Of a DNA stretch of 64,000 nucleotides, positions 50,413 through 62,300 are shown piece after piece; within the stretch, counting starts at the first letter, position 1, and the number at the start of each line of letters is the position of its first letter. Location of the stretch: the NCBI GenBank assembly GCA_037893245.1, contig JBAIAA010000543.1, positions 248,001 to 312,000 of the forward strand. Reading direction: 5' to 3'. The position numbers and the translations under genes are program-made. Under the pieces are notes generated by a model. It searched no databases. It saw only the letters and a list, made by a program, of their open reading frames with translations, and was not told where the DNA came from. Source of the DNA: Crossaster papposus (lineage: Eukaryota; Echinodermata; Asteroidea; Velatida; Solasteridae).

Positions 50413-52815
50413 CAGAAGGAACAGCAGTGGTAGAAGACAGTGATAGAGTATATCCACGTGTCTCACTCAGCCTGCTCAGAAGGAACAGCAGAGGTAGAAG
50501 ACAGAGATAGAGTATATCCACGTGTCTCACTCTGCCTACCCAGAAGGAACAGCAGAGGTAGAAGACAGAGATATAGTATATCCACGTGTCTCACTCACCT
50601 TGCTCAGAAGGAACAGCAGAGGTAGAAGACAGAGATAGAGTATATCCACGTGTCTCACTCAGCCTGCTCAGAAGGAACAGCAGAGGTAGAAGACAGAGAT
50701 AGAGTATATCCACGTGTCTGATCTACACCTCACTCAGCAGGCTCAGAAGGAACAACAGAGGTAAAAGACAGAGATATAGTATATCCACGTGTCTCACTCA
50801 GCCTACTCAGAAGGAACAGCAGAGGTAGAAGACAGAGATAGAGTATATTCACGTGTTTGATCTACACCTCACTCAGGCTGCTCAGAAGAAACATCAGAGG
50901 TTGAAGACAGAGATATAGTATATCCACGTGTCTGATCTACACCTCACTCAGCCTGCTCAGAAGGAACAGCAGAGGTAGAAGACAAAGATAGAGTATATCC
51001 ACCTGTCTGATCTACACCTCACTCAGCTTGCTCAGAAGGAGCAGCAGAGGTAGAAGACAGAGATAGAGTATATCCACGTGTCTCACTCAGGCTGCTCAGA
51101 AGGAACAGCAGAGGTAGAAGACAGAGATAGAGTATAACCACGTGTCTGATCTACACCTCACTCAGGGTGCTCAGAAGGAACAGCAGAGGTAGAAGACAGA
51201 GATAGAGTATATCCACGTGTCTGATTTACACCTCACTTAGCCTGCTCAGAATGAACACCAGAGGTAGAAGACAGAGATAGAGTATATCCACGTGTCTCAC
51301 TCAGCCTTCGCAGAAGGAACAGCAGAGGTAGAAGACAGAGATAGTGTATATCCACGTGTCTGATCTACACCTCACTCAGCCTGCTCAGAAGGAACAACAG
51401 GGGTAGAAGACAGAGATAGAGTATATCCACGTGTCTCACTCAGCCTGCTCAGAAGGAACAGCAGAGGTAGAAGACAGAGATAGTGTATATCCACGTGTCT
51501 GATCTACACCTCACTCAGGCTGCTCAGAAGGAACAGCAGAGGTAGAAGACAGAGTTAGAGTATATCCACGTGTCTCACTCAGCCTACCCAGAAGGAACAG
51601 CAGAGGTAGAAGACAGAGATAGAGTATATCCACGTGTCTCACTCACCTTGCTCAGAAGGAACAGCAGTGGTAGAAGACAGTGATAGAGTATATCCACGTG
51701 TCTCACTCAGCCTGCTCAGAAGGAACAGCAGAGGTAGAAGACAGAGATAGAGTATATCCACGTGTCTCACTCAGCCTACCCAGAAGGAACAGCAGAGGTA
51801 GAAGACAGATATATAGTATATCCACGTGTCTCACTCACCGTGCTCAGAAGGAACAGCAGAGGTAGAAGGCAGAGATAGAGTATATCCACGTGTCTCACTC
51901 AGCCTGCTCAGAAGGAACAGCAGAGGTAGAAGACAGAGATAGAGTATATCCACGTGTCTGATCTACACCTCACTCAGCAGGCTCAGAAGGAACAACAGAG
52001 GTAAAAGACAGAGATATAGTATATCCACTTGTCTCACTCAGCCTACTCAGAAGGAACAGCAGAGGTAGAAGACAGAGATAGAGTATATTCACGTGTCTGA
52101 TCTACACCTCACTCATGCTGCTCAGAAGAAACATCAGAGGTTGAAGACAGAGATATAGTATATCCACGTGTCTGATCTACACCTCACTCAGCCTGCTCAG
52201 AAGGAACAGCAGAGGTAGAAGACAAAGATAGAGTATATCCACGTGTCTGATCTACACCTCACTCAGCTTGCTCAGAAGGAGCAGCAGAGGTAGAAGACAG
52301 AGATAGAGTATATCCACGTGTCTCACTCAGGCTGCTCAGAAGGAACAGCAGAGGTAGAAGACAGAGATAGAGTATATTTACGTGTCTGATCTACACCTCA
52401 CTCAGGGTGCTCAGAAGGAACAGCAGAGGTAGAAGACAGAGATAGAGTATATCCACGTGTCTGATTTACACCTCACTTAGCCTGCTCAGAATGAACACCA
52501 GAGGTAGAAGACAGAGATAGAGTATATCCACGTGTCTCACTCAGCCTTCGCAGAAGGAACAGCAGAGGTAGAAGACAGAGATAGTGTATATCCACGTGTC
52601 TGATCTACACCTCACTCAGCCTGCTCAGAAGGAACAGCAGGGGTAGAAGACAGAGATAGAGTATATCCACGTGTCTCACTCAGCCTGCTCAGAAGGAACA
52701 GCAGAGGTAGAAGACAGAGATAGTGTATATCCACGTGTCTGATCTACACCTCACTCAGGCTGCTCAGAAGGAACAGCAGAGGTAGAAGACAGAGATAGAG
52801 TATATCCACGTGTCT
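50413..52815 (+). repeat. Tandem duplication, offset 1240 bp (first pair)
   Basis: 50413-51575 recurs at 51653-52815. CCTTCGCAGAAGG with AGCAGAGG lies near 51303 and 52543, and AGCAGTGGTAGAAGACAGTG opens both copies. 1240 equals 10 S plus 8 L. Few substitutions separate the copies. Confidence 0.85.
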
Positions 52816-55064
52816 GATCTACACCTCACTCAGCCTGCTCAGAAGGAACAGCAGAGGTAGAAGACAGAGATAGAGTATATCCACGTGTCTGATTTACACC
52901 TCTCTCAGCTTGCTCAGAAGGAGCAGCAGAGGTAGAAGACAGAGATAGAGTATATCCACGTGTCTCACTCAGGCTGCTCAGAAGGAACAGCAGAGGTAGA
53001 AGATAGAGATAGAGTATAACCACGTGTCTGATCTACACCTCACTCAGGGTGTTCAGAAGGAACAGCAGAGGTAGAATACAGAGATAGAGTATATCCACGT
53101 GTCTCACTCAGCCTGCTCAGAAGGAACAGCAGAGGTAGAAGACAGAGATAGAGTATATCCACGTGTCTCACTCGGCCTACTCAGAAGGAACAGCAGAGGT
53201 AGAAGACAGAGATAGAGTATATCCACGTGTCTCATTCAGCCTGCTCAGAAGGAACAGCAGAGGTAGAAGACAGTGATAGAGTATATCCACGTGTCTGATC
53301 TACACCTCACTCAGCAGGCTCAAAAGGAACAGCAGAGGTAGAAGATAGAGATAGAGTATATCCACGTGTCTCACTCAGGCTGCTCAGAAGGAACAGCAGA
53401 GGTAGAAGACAGAGATAGAGTATATCCACGTGTCTGATCTACACCTCACTCAGCCTGCTCAGAAGGAACAGCAGAGGTAGAAGACAGAGATAGAGTATAT
53501 CCACGTGTCTCACTCAGCCTACCCAGAAGGAACAGCAGAGGTAGAAGACAGAGATAGAGTATATCCACGTGTCTCACTCACCTTGCTCAGAAGGAACAGC
53601 AGAGGTAGAAGACAGAGATAGAGTATATCCACGTGTCTCACTCAGCCTGCTCAGAAGGAACAGCAGAGGTAGAAGACAGAGATAGAGTATATCCACGTGT
53701 CTGATCTACACCTCACTCAGCAGGCTCAGAAGGAACAACAGAGGTAAAAGACAGAGATATAGTATATCCACGTGTCTCACTCAGCCTACTCAGAAGGAAC
53801 AGCAGAGGTAGAAGACAGAGATAGTGTATATCCACGTGTCTGATCTACACCTCACTCAGCCTGCTCAGAAGGAACAGCAGGGGTAGAAGACAGAGATAGA
53901 GTATATCCACGTGTCTCACTCAGCCTGCTCAGAAGGAACAGCAGAGGTAGAAGACAGAGATAGTGTATATCCACGTGTCTGATCTACACCTCACTCAGGC
54001 TGCTCAGAAGGAACAGCAGAGGTAGAAGACAGAGATAGAGTATATCCACGTGTCTGATCTACACCTCACTCAGCCTGCTCAGAAGGAACAGCAGAGGTAG
54101 AAGACAGAGATAGAGTATATCCACGTGTCTGATTTACACCTCTCTCAGCTTGCTCAGAAGGAGCAGCAGAGGTAGAAGACAGAGATAGAGTATATCCACG
54201 TGTCTCACTCAGGCTGCTCAGAAGGAACAGCAGAGGTAGAAGATAGAGATAGAGTATAACCACGTGTCTGATCTACACCTCACTCAGGGTGTTCAGAAGG
54301 AACAGCAGAGGTAGAATACAGAGATAGAGTATATCCACGTGTCTCACTCAGCCTGCTCAGAAGGAACAGCAGAGGTAGAAGACAGAGATAGAGTATATCC
54401 ACGTGTCTCACTCGGCCTACTCAGAAGGAACAGCAGAGGTAGAAAACAGAGATAGAGTATATCCACGTGTCTCATTCAGCCTGCTCAGAAGGAACAGCAG
54501 AGGTAGAAGACAGTGATAGAGTATATCCACGTGTCTGATCTACACCTCACTCAGCAGGCTCAAAAGGAACAGCAGAGGTAGAAGATAGAGATAGAGTATA
54601 TCCACGTGTCTCACTCAGGCTGCTCAGAAGGAACAGCAGAGGTAGAAGACAGAGATAGAGTATATCCACGTGTCTGATCTACACCTCACTCAGCCTGCTC
54701 AGAAGGAACATCAGAGGTAGAAGACAGAGATAGAGTATATCCACGTGTCTCACTCAGCCTACCCAGAAGGAACAGCAGAGGTAGAAGACAGATATAGAGT
54801 ATATCCACGTGTCTCACTCACCTTGCTCAGAAGGAACAGCAGAGGTAGAAGACAGAGATAGAGTATATCCACGTGTCTCACTCAGCCTGCTCAGAAGGAA
54901 CAGCAGAGGTAGAAGACAGAGATAGAGTATATCCACGTGTCTGATCTACACCTCACTCAGCAGGCTCAGAAGGAACAACAGAGGTAAAAGACAGAGATAT
55001 AGTATATCCACGTGTCTCACTCAGCCTACTCAGAAGGAACAGCAGAGGTAGAAGACAGAGATAG
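52551..55064 (+). repeat. Tandem duplication, offset 1240 bp (second pair)
   Basis: 52551-53790 recurs at 53791-55030 with homology continuing to about 55064. The rare CAGCAGGCTCAAAAGG L variant lies at 53312 and 54552. The unit has the same length as the preceding pair but different content, and the two pairs overlap, so exchanges were successive. Confidence 0.85.
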
Positions 55065-57044
55065 AGTATATTCACGTGTCTGATCTACACCTCACTCAGG
55101 CTGCTCAGAAGAAACATCAGAGGTTGAAGACAGAGATATAGTATATCCACGTGTCTGATCTACACCTCACTTAGCCTGCTCAGAATGAACACCAGAGGTA
55201 GAAGACAGAGATAGAGTATATCCACGTGTCTGATCTACACCTCACTCAGCCTGCTCAGAAGGAACAGCAGGGGTAGAAGACAGAGATAGAGTATATCCAC
55301 GTGTCTCACTCAGCCTGCTCAGAAGAAACAGCAGAGGTAGAAGACAGAGATAGTGTATATCCACGTGTCTGATCTACACCTCACTCAGGCTGCTCAGAAG
55401 GAACAGCAGAGGTAGAAGACAGAGATAGAGTATATCCACGTGTCTGATCTACACCTCACTCAGCCTGCTCAGAAGGAACAGCAGAGGTAGAAGACAGAGA
55501 TAGAGTATATCCACGTGTCTGATCTACACCTCTCTCAGCTTGCTCATAAGGAGCAGCAGAGGTAGAAGACAGAGATAGAGTATATCCACGTGTCTCACTC
55601 AGGCTGCTCAGAAGGAACAGCAGAGGTAGAAGACAGAGATAGAGTATATCCACGTGTCTGATCTACACCTCACTCAGGGTGCTCAGAAGGAACAGCAGAG
55701 GTAGAAGACAGAGATAGAGTATTTCCACGTGTCTCACTCACCTTGCTCAGAAGGAACAGCAGAGGTAGAAAACAGAGATAGAGTATACCCACGTGTCTCA
55801 CTCAGCCTGCTCAGAGGGAACAGCATAGGTAGAAGACAGAGATAGAGTATATCCACGTGTCTGATCTACACCTCACTCAGCCTGCTCAGAAGGAACAGCA
55901 GAGGTAGAAGACAGAGATAGAGTATATCCACGTGTCTCACTCAGCCTTCGCAGATGGAACAGCAGTGGTAGAAGACAGTGATAGAGTATATCCACGTGTC
56001 TCACTCAGCCTGCTCAGAAGGAACAGCAGAGGTAGAAGACAGAGATAGAGTATATCCACGTGTCTCACTCAGCCTTCGCAGAAGGAACAGCAGTGGTAGA
56101 AGACAGAGATAGAGTATATCCACGTGTCTCACTCAGCCTGCTCAGAAGGAACAGCAGAGGTAGAAGACAGAGATAGAGTATATCCACGTGTCTCACTCAG
56201 CCTACCCAGAAGGAACAGCAGAGGTAGAAGACAGAGATATAGTATATCCACGTGTCTCACTCACCTTGCTCAGAATAAACAGCAGAGGTAGAAGACAGAG
56301 ATAGAGTATATCCACGTGTCTCACTCAGCCTGCTCAGAAGGAACAGCAGAGGTAGAAGACAGAGATAGAGTATATCTACGTGTCTGATCTACACCTCACT
56401 CAGCAGGCTCAGAAGGAACAACAGAGGTAAAAGACAGAGATAGAGTATATCCACGTGTCTCACTCAGCCTGCTCAGAAGGAACAGCAGAGGTAGAAGACA
56501 GAGATAGTGTATATCCACGTGTCTGATCTACACCTCACTCAGGCTGCTCAGAAGGAACAGCAGAGGTTGAAGACAGAGATAGAGTATATCCACGTGTCTG
56601 ATCTACACCTCACTCAGCCTGCTCAGAAGGAACAGCAGAGGTAGAAGACAGAGATAGAGTATATCCACGTGTCTGATCTACACCTCTCTCAGCTTGCTCA
56701 TAAGGAGCAGCAGAGGTAGAAGACAGAGATAGAGTATATCCACGTGTCTCACTCAGCCTGCTCAGAAGGAACAGCAGAGGTAGAAGACAGAGATAGAGTA
56801 TATCTACGTGTCTGATCTACACCTCACTCAGCAGGCTCAGAAGGAACAACAGAGGTAAAAGACAGAGATATAGTATATCCACGTGTCTCACTCAGCCTAC
56901 TCAGAAGGAACAGCAGAGGTAAAAGACAGAGATAGAGTATATCCACGTGTCTGATCTACACCTCACTCAGCCTGCTCAGAAGGAACAGCAGGGGTAGAAG
57001 ACAGAGATAGAGTATATCCACGTGTCTCACTCAGCCTGCTCAGA
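55065..57044 (+). repeat. Satellite, right-hand subfamily
   Basis: Only satellite monomers, with CCTTCGCAGATGG near 55947 (again near 60298), CCTACCCAGAAGG near 56207 and CTCATAAGGAGCAGC near 55545 and 56698. Nothing else seen. Confidence 0.9.
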
Positions 57045-59396
57045 AGGAACAGCAGAGGTAGAAGACAGAGATAGTGTATATCCACGTGTCTGATCTACAC
57101 CTCACTCAGGCTGCTCAGAAGGAACAGCAGAGGTAGAAGACAGAGATAGAGTATATCCACGTGTCTGATCTACACCTCACTCAGCCTGCTCAGAAGAAAC
57201 AGCAGAGGTGGAAGACAGAGATAGAGTATATCCACGTGTCTGATCTACACCTCTCTCAGCTTGCTCAGAAGGAGCAGCAGAGGTAGAAGACAGAGATAGA
57301 GTATATCCACGTGTCTCACTCAGGCTGCTCAGAAGGAACAGCAGAGGTAGAAGATAGAGATAGAGTATAACCACGTGTCTGATCTACACCTCACTCAGGG
57401 TGTTCAGAAGGAACAGCAGAGGTAGAAGACAGAGATAGAGTATATCCACGTGTCTCACTCAGCCTGCTCAGAAGGAACAGCAGAGGTAGAAGACAGAGAT
57501 AGAGTATATCCACGTGTCTCACTCGGCCTACTCAGAAGGAACAGCAGAGGTAGAAGACAAAGATAGAGTATATCCACGTGTCTCATTCAGCCTGCTCAGA
57601 AGGAACAGCAGAGGTAGAAGACAGTGATAGAGTATATCCACGTGTCTGATCTACACCTCACTCAGCAGGCTCAAAAGGAACAGCAGAGGTAGAAGATAGA
57701 GATAGAGTATATCCACGTGTCTCACTCAGGCTGCTCAGAAGGAACAGCAGAGGTAGAAGACAGAGATAGAGTATATCCACGTGTCTGATCTACACCTCAC
57801 TCAGCCTGCTCAGAAGGAACAGCAGAGGTAGAAGACAGAGATAGAGTATATCCACGTGTCTCACTCAGCCTACCCAGAAGGAACAGCAGAGGTAGAAGAC
57901 AGAGATAGAGTATATCCACGTGTCTCACTCACCTTGCTCAGAATAAACAGCAGAGGTAGAAGACAGAGATAGAGTATATCCACGTGTCTCACTCAGCCTG
58001 CTCAGAAGGAACAGCAGAGGTAGAAGACAGAGATAGAGTATATCTACGTGTCTGATCTACACCTCACTCAGCAGGCTCAGAAGGAACAACAGAGGTAAAA
58101 GACAGAGATAGAGTATATCCACGTGTCTCACTCAGCCTGCTCAGAAGGAACAGCAGAGGTAGAAGACAGAGATAGTGTATATCCACGTGTCTGATCTACA
58201 CCTCACTCAGGCTGCTCAGAAGGAACAGCAGAGGTTGAAGACAGAGATAGAGTATATCCACGTGTCTGATCTACACCTCACTCAGGCTGCTCAGAAGGAA
58301 CAGCAGAGGTAGAAGACAGAGATAGAGTATATCCACGTGTCTGATCTACACCTCACTCAGCCTGCTCAGAAGAAACAGCAGAGGTGGAAGACAGAGATAG
58401 AGTATATCCACGTGTCTGATCTACACCTCTCTCAGCTTGCTCAGAAGGAGCAGCAGAGGTAGAAGACAGAGATAGAGTATATCCACGTGTCTCACTCAGG
58501 CTGCTCAGAAGGAACAGCAGAGGTAGAAGATAGAGATAGAGTATAACCACGTGTCTGATCTACACCTCACTCAGGGTGTTCAGAAGGAACAGCAGAGGTA
58601 GAAGACAGAGATAGAGTATATCCACGTGTCTCACTCAGCCTGCTCAGAAGGAACAGCAGAGGTAGAAGACAAAGATAGAGTATATCCACGTGTCTCACTC
58701 GGCCTACCCTGAAGGAACAGCAGAGGTAGAAGACAGAGATAGAGTATATCCACGTGTCTCATTCAGCCTGCTCAGAAGGAACAGCAGAGGTAGAAGACAG
58801 TGATAGAGTATATCCACGTGTCTGATCTACACCTCACTCAGCAGGCTCAAAAGGAACAGCAGAGGTAGAAGATAGAGATAGGGTATATCCACGTGTCTCA
58901 CTCAGGCTGCTCAGAAGGAACAGCAGAGGTAGAAGACAGAGATAGAGTATATCCACGTGTCTGATCTACACCTCACTCAGCCTGCTCAGAAGGAACAGCA
59001 GAGGTAGAAGACAGAGATAGAGTATATCCACGTGTCTCACTCAGCCTACCCAGAAGGAACAGCAGAGGTAGAAGACAGAGATAGAGTATATCCACGTGTC
59101 TCACTCACCTTGCTCAGAAGGAACAGCAGAGGTAGAAGACAGAGATAGAGTATATCCACGTGTCTCACTCAGCCTGCTCAGAAGGAACAGCAGAGGTAGA
59201 AGACAGAGATAGAGTATATCCACGTGTCTGATCTACACCTCACTCAGCAGGCTCAGAAGGAACAACAGAGGTAAAAGACAGAGATATAGTATATCCACAT
59301 GTCTCACTCAGCCTACTCAGAAGGAACAGCAGAGGTAGAAGACAGAGATAGAGTATATTCACGTGTCTGATCTACACCTCACTCAGGCTGCTCAGA
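57045..59396 (+). repeat. Tandem duplication, offset 1176 bp
   Basis: About 57045-58220 recurs at 58221-59396. CAGCAGGCTCAAAAGG lies at 57663 and 58839 and the AGGTGGAAGAC variant occurs in both. 1176 equals 9 S plus 8 L, one S unit less than the 1240-bp repeats, with which it shares marker variants. Homology decays gradually at the right end. Confidence 0.82.
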
Positions 59397-62300
59397 AGAA
59401 ACATCAGAGGTTGAAGACAGAGATATAGTATATCCACGTGTCTGATCTACACCTCACTCAGCCTGCTCAGAAGGAACAGCAGAGGTAGAAGACAAAGATA
59501 GAGTATATCCACGTGTCTGATCTACACCTCACTCAGCTTGCTCAGAAGGAGCAGCAGAGGTAGAAGACAGAGATAGAGTATATCCACGTGTCTCACTCAG
59601 GCTGCTCAGAAGGAACAGCAGAGGTAGAAGACAGAGATAGAGTATATCCACGTGTCTGATCTACACCTCACTCAGGGTGCTCAGAAGGAACAGCAGAGGT
59701 AGAAGACAGAGATAAAGTATATCCACGTGTCTGATTTACACCTCACTTAGCCTGCTCAGAATGAACACCAGAGGTAGAAGACAGAGATAGAGTATATCCA
59801 CGTGTCTGATCTACACCTCACTCAGCCTGCTCAGAAGGAACAGCAGGGGTAGAAGACAGAGATAGAGTATATCCACGTGTCTCACTTAGGCTGCTCAGAA
59901 GGAACAGCAGAGGTAGAAGACAGAGATAGAGTATATCCACGTGTCTGATCTACACCTCACTCAGGGTGCTCAGAAGGAACAGCAGAGGTAGAAGACAGAG
60001 ATAGAGTATATCCACGTGTTTCACTCACCTTGCTCAGAAGGAACATCAGAGGTAGAAAACAGAGATAGAGTATATCCACGTGTCTCACTCAGCCTGCTCA
60101 GAGGGAACAGCATAGGTAGAAGATAGAGATAGAGTATATCCACGTGTCTCACTCAGGCTGCTCAGAAGGAACAGCAGAGTTAGAAGAGAGAGATAGAGTA
60201 TATCCACGTGTCTGATCTACACCTCACTCAGCCTGCTCAGAAGGAACAGCAGAGGTAGAAGACAGAGATAGTGTATATCCACGTGTCTCACTCAGCCTTC
60301 GCAGATGGAACAGCAGTGGTAGAAGACAGTGATATAGTATATCCACGTGTCTCACTCAGCCTGCTCAGAAGGAACAGCAGAGGTAGAAGACAGAGATAGA
60401 GTATATCCACGTGTCTCACTCAGCCTTCGCAGAAGGAACAGCAGTGGTAGAAGACAGTGATAGAGTATATCCACGTGTCTCACTCAGCCTGCTCAGAAGG
60501 AAGAGCAGAGGTAGAAGACAGAGATAGAGTATATCCACGTGTCTCACTCAGCCTACCCAGAAGGAACAGCAGAGGTAGAATACAGAGATATAGTATATCC
60601 ACGTGTCTCACTCACCTTGCTCAGAAGGAACAGCAGAGGTAGAAGACAGAGATAGAGTATATCCACGTGTCTCACTCAGCCTGCTCAGAAGGAACAGCAG
60701 AGGTAGAAGACAGAGATAGAGTATATCCACGTGTCTGATCTACACCTCACTCAGCAGGCTCAGAAGGAACAACAGAGGTAAAAGACAGAGATATAGTATA
60801 TCCACGTGTCTCACTCAGCCTACTCAGAAGGAACAGCAGAGGTAGAAGACAGAGATAGAGTATATTCACGTGTCTGATCTACACCTCACTCAGGCTGCTC
60901 AGAAGAAACATCAGAGGTTTAAGACAGAGATATAGTATATCCACGTGTCTGATCTACACCTCACTCAGCCTGCTCAGAAGGAACAGCAGAGGTCGAAGAC
61001 AAAGATAGAGTATACCCACGTGTCTGATCTACACCTCACTCAGCTTGCTCAGAATGAGCAGCAGAGGTAGAAGACAGAGATAGAGTATATCCACGTGTCT
61101 CACTCAGGCTGCTCAGAATGAACAGCAGAGGTAGAAGACAGAGATAGAGTATATCCACGTGTCTGATCTACACCTCACTCAGGATGCTCAGAAGGAACAG
61201 CAGAGGTAGAAGACAGAGATAGAGTATATCCACGTGTCTGATTTACACCTCACTTAGCCTGCTCAGAATGAACACCAGAGGTAGAAGACAGAGATAGAGT
61301 ATATCCACGTGTCTGATCTACACCTCACTCAGCCTGCTCAGAAGGAACAGCAGGGGTAGAAGACAGAGATAGAGTATATCCACGTGTCTCACTCAGCCTG
61401 CTCAGAAGGAACAGCAGAGGTAGAAGACAGAGATAGTGTATATCCACGTGTCTGATCTACACCTCACTCAGGCTGCTCAGAAGGAACAGCAGAGGTAGAA
61501 GACAGAGATAGAGTATATCCACGTGTCTGATCTACACCTCACTCAGCCTGCTCAGAAGGAACAGCAGAGGTAGAAGACAGAGATAGAGTATATCCACGTG
61601 TCTGATCTACACCTCTCTCAGCTTGCTCAGAAGGAGCAGCAGAGGTAGAAGACAGAGATAGAGTATATCCACGTGTCTCACTCAGGCTGCTCAGAAGGAA
61701 CAGCAGAGGTAGAAGATAGAGATAGAGTATATCCACGTGTCTGATCTACACCTCACTCAGGGTGTTCAGAAGGAACAGCAGAGGTACAAGACAGAGATAG
61801 AGTATATCCACGTGTCTCACTCAGCCTGCTCAGAAGGAACAGCAGAGGTAGAAGACAGAGATAGAGTATATCCACGTGTCTCACTCGGCCTACTCAGAAG
61901 GAACAGCAAAGGTAGAAGACAGAGATAGAGTATATCCACGTGTCTCATTCAGCCTGCTCAGAAGGAACAGCAGAGGTAGAAGACAGTGATAGAGTATATC
62001 CACGTGTCTGATCTACACCTCACTCAGCAGGCTCAGAAGGAACAGCAGAGGTAGAAGATAGAGATAGAGTATATCCACGTGTCTCACTCAGGCTGCTCAG
62101 AAGGAACAGCAGAGGTAGAAGACAGAGATAGAGTATATCCACGTGTCTGATCTACACCTCACTCAGCCTGCTCAGAAGGAACAGCAGAGGTAGAAGACAG
62201 AGATAAAGTATATCCACGTGTCTCACTCAGCCTTCGCAGAAGGAACAGCAGTGGTAGAAGACAGTGATAGAGTATATCCACGTGTCTCACTCAGCCTGCT

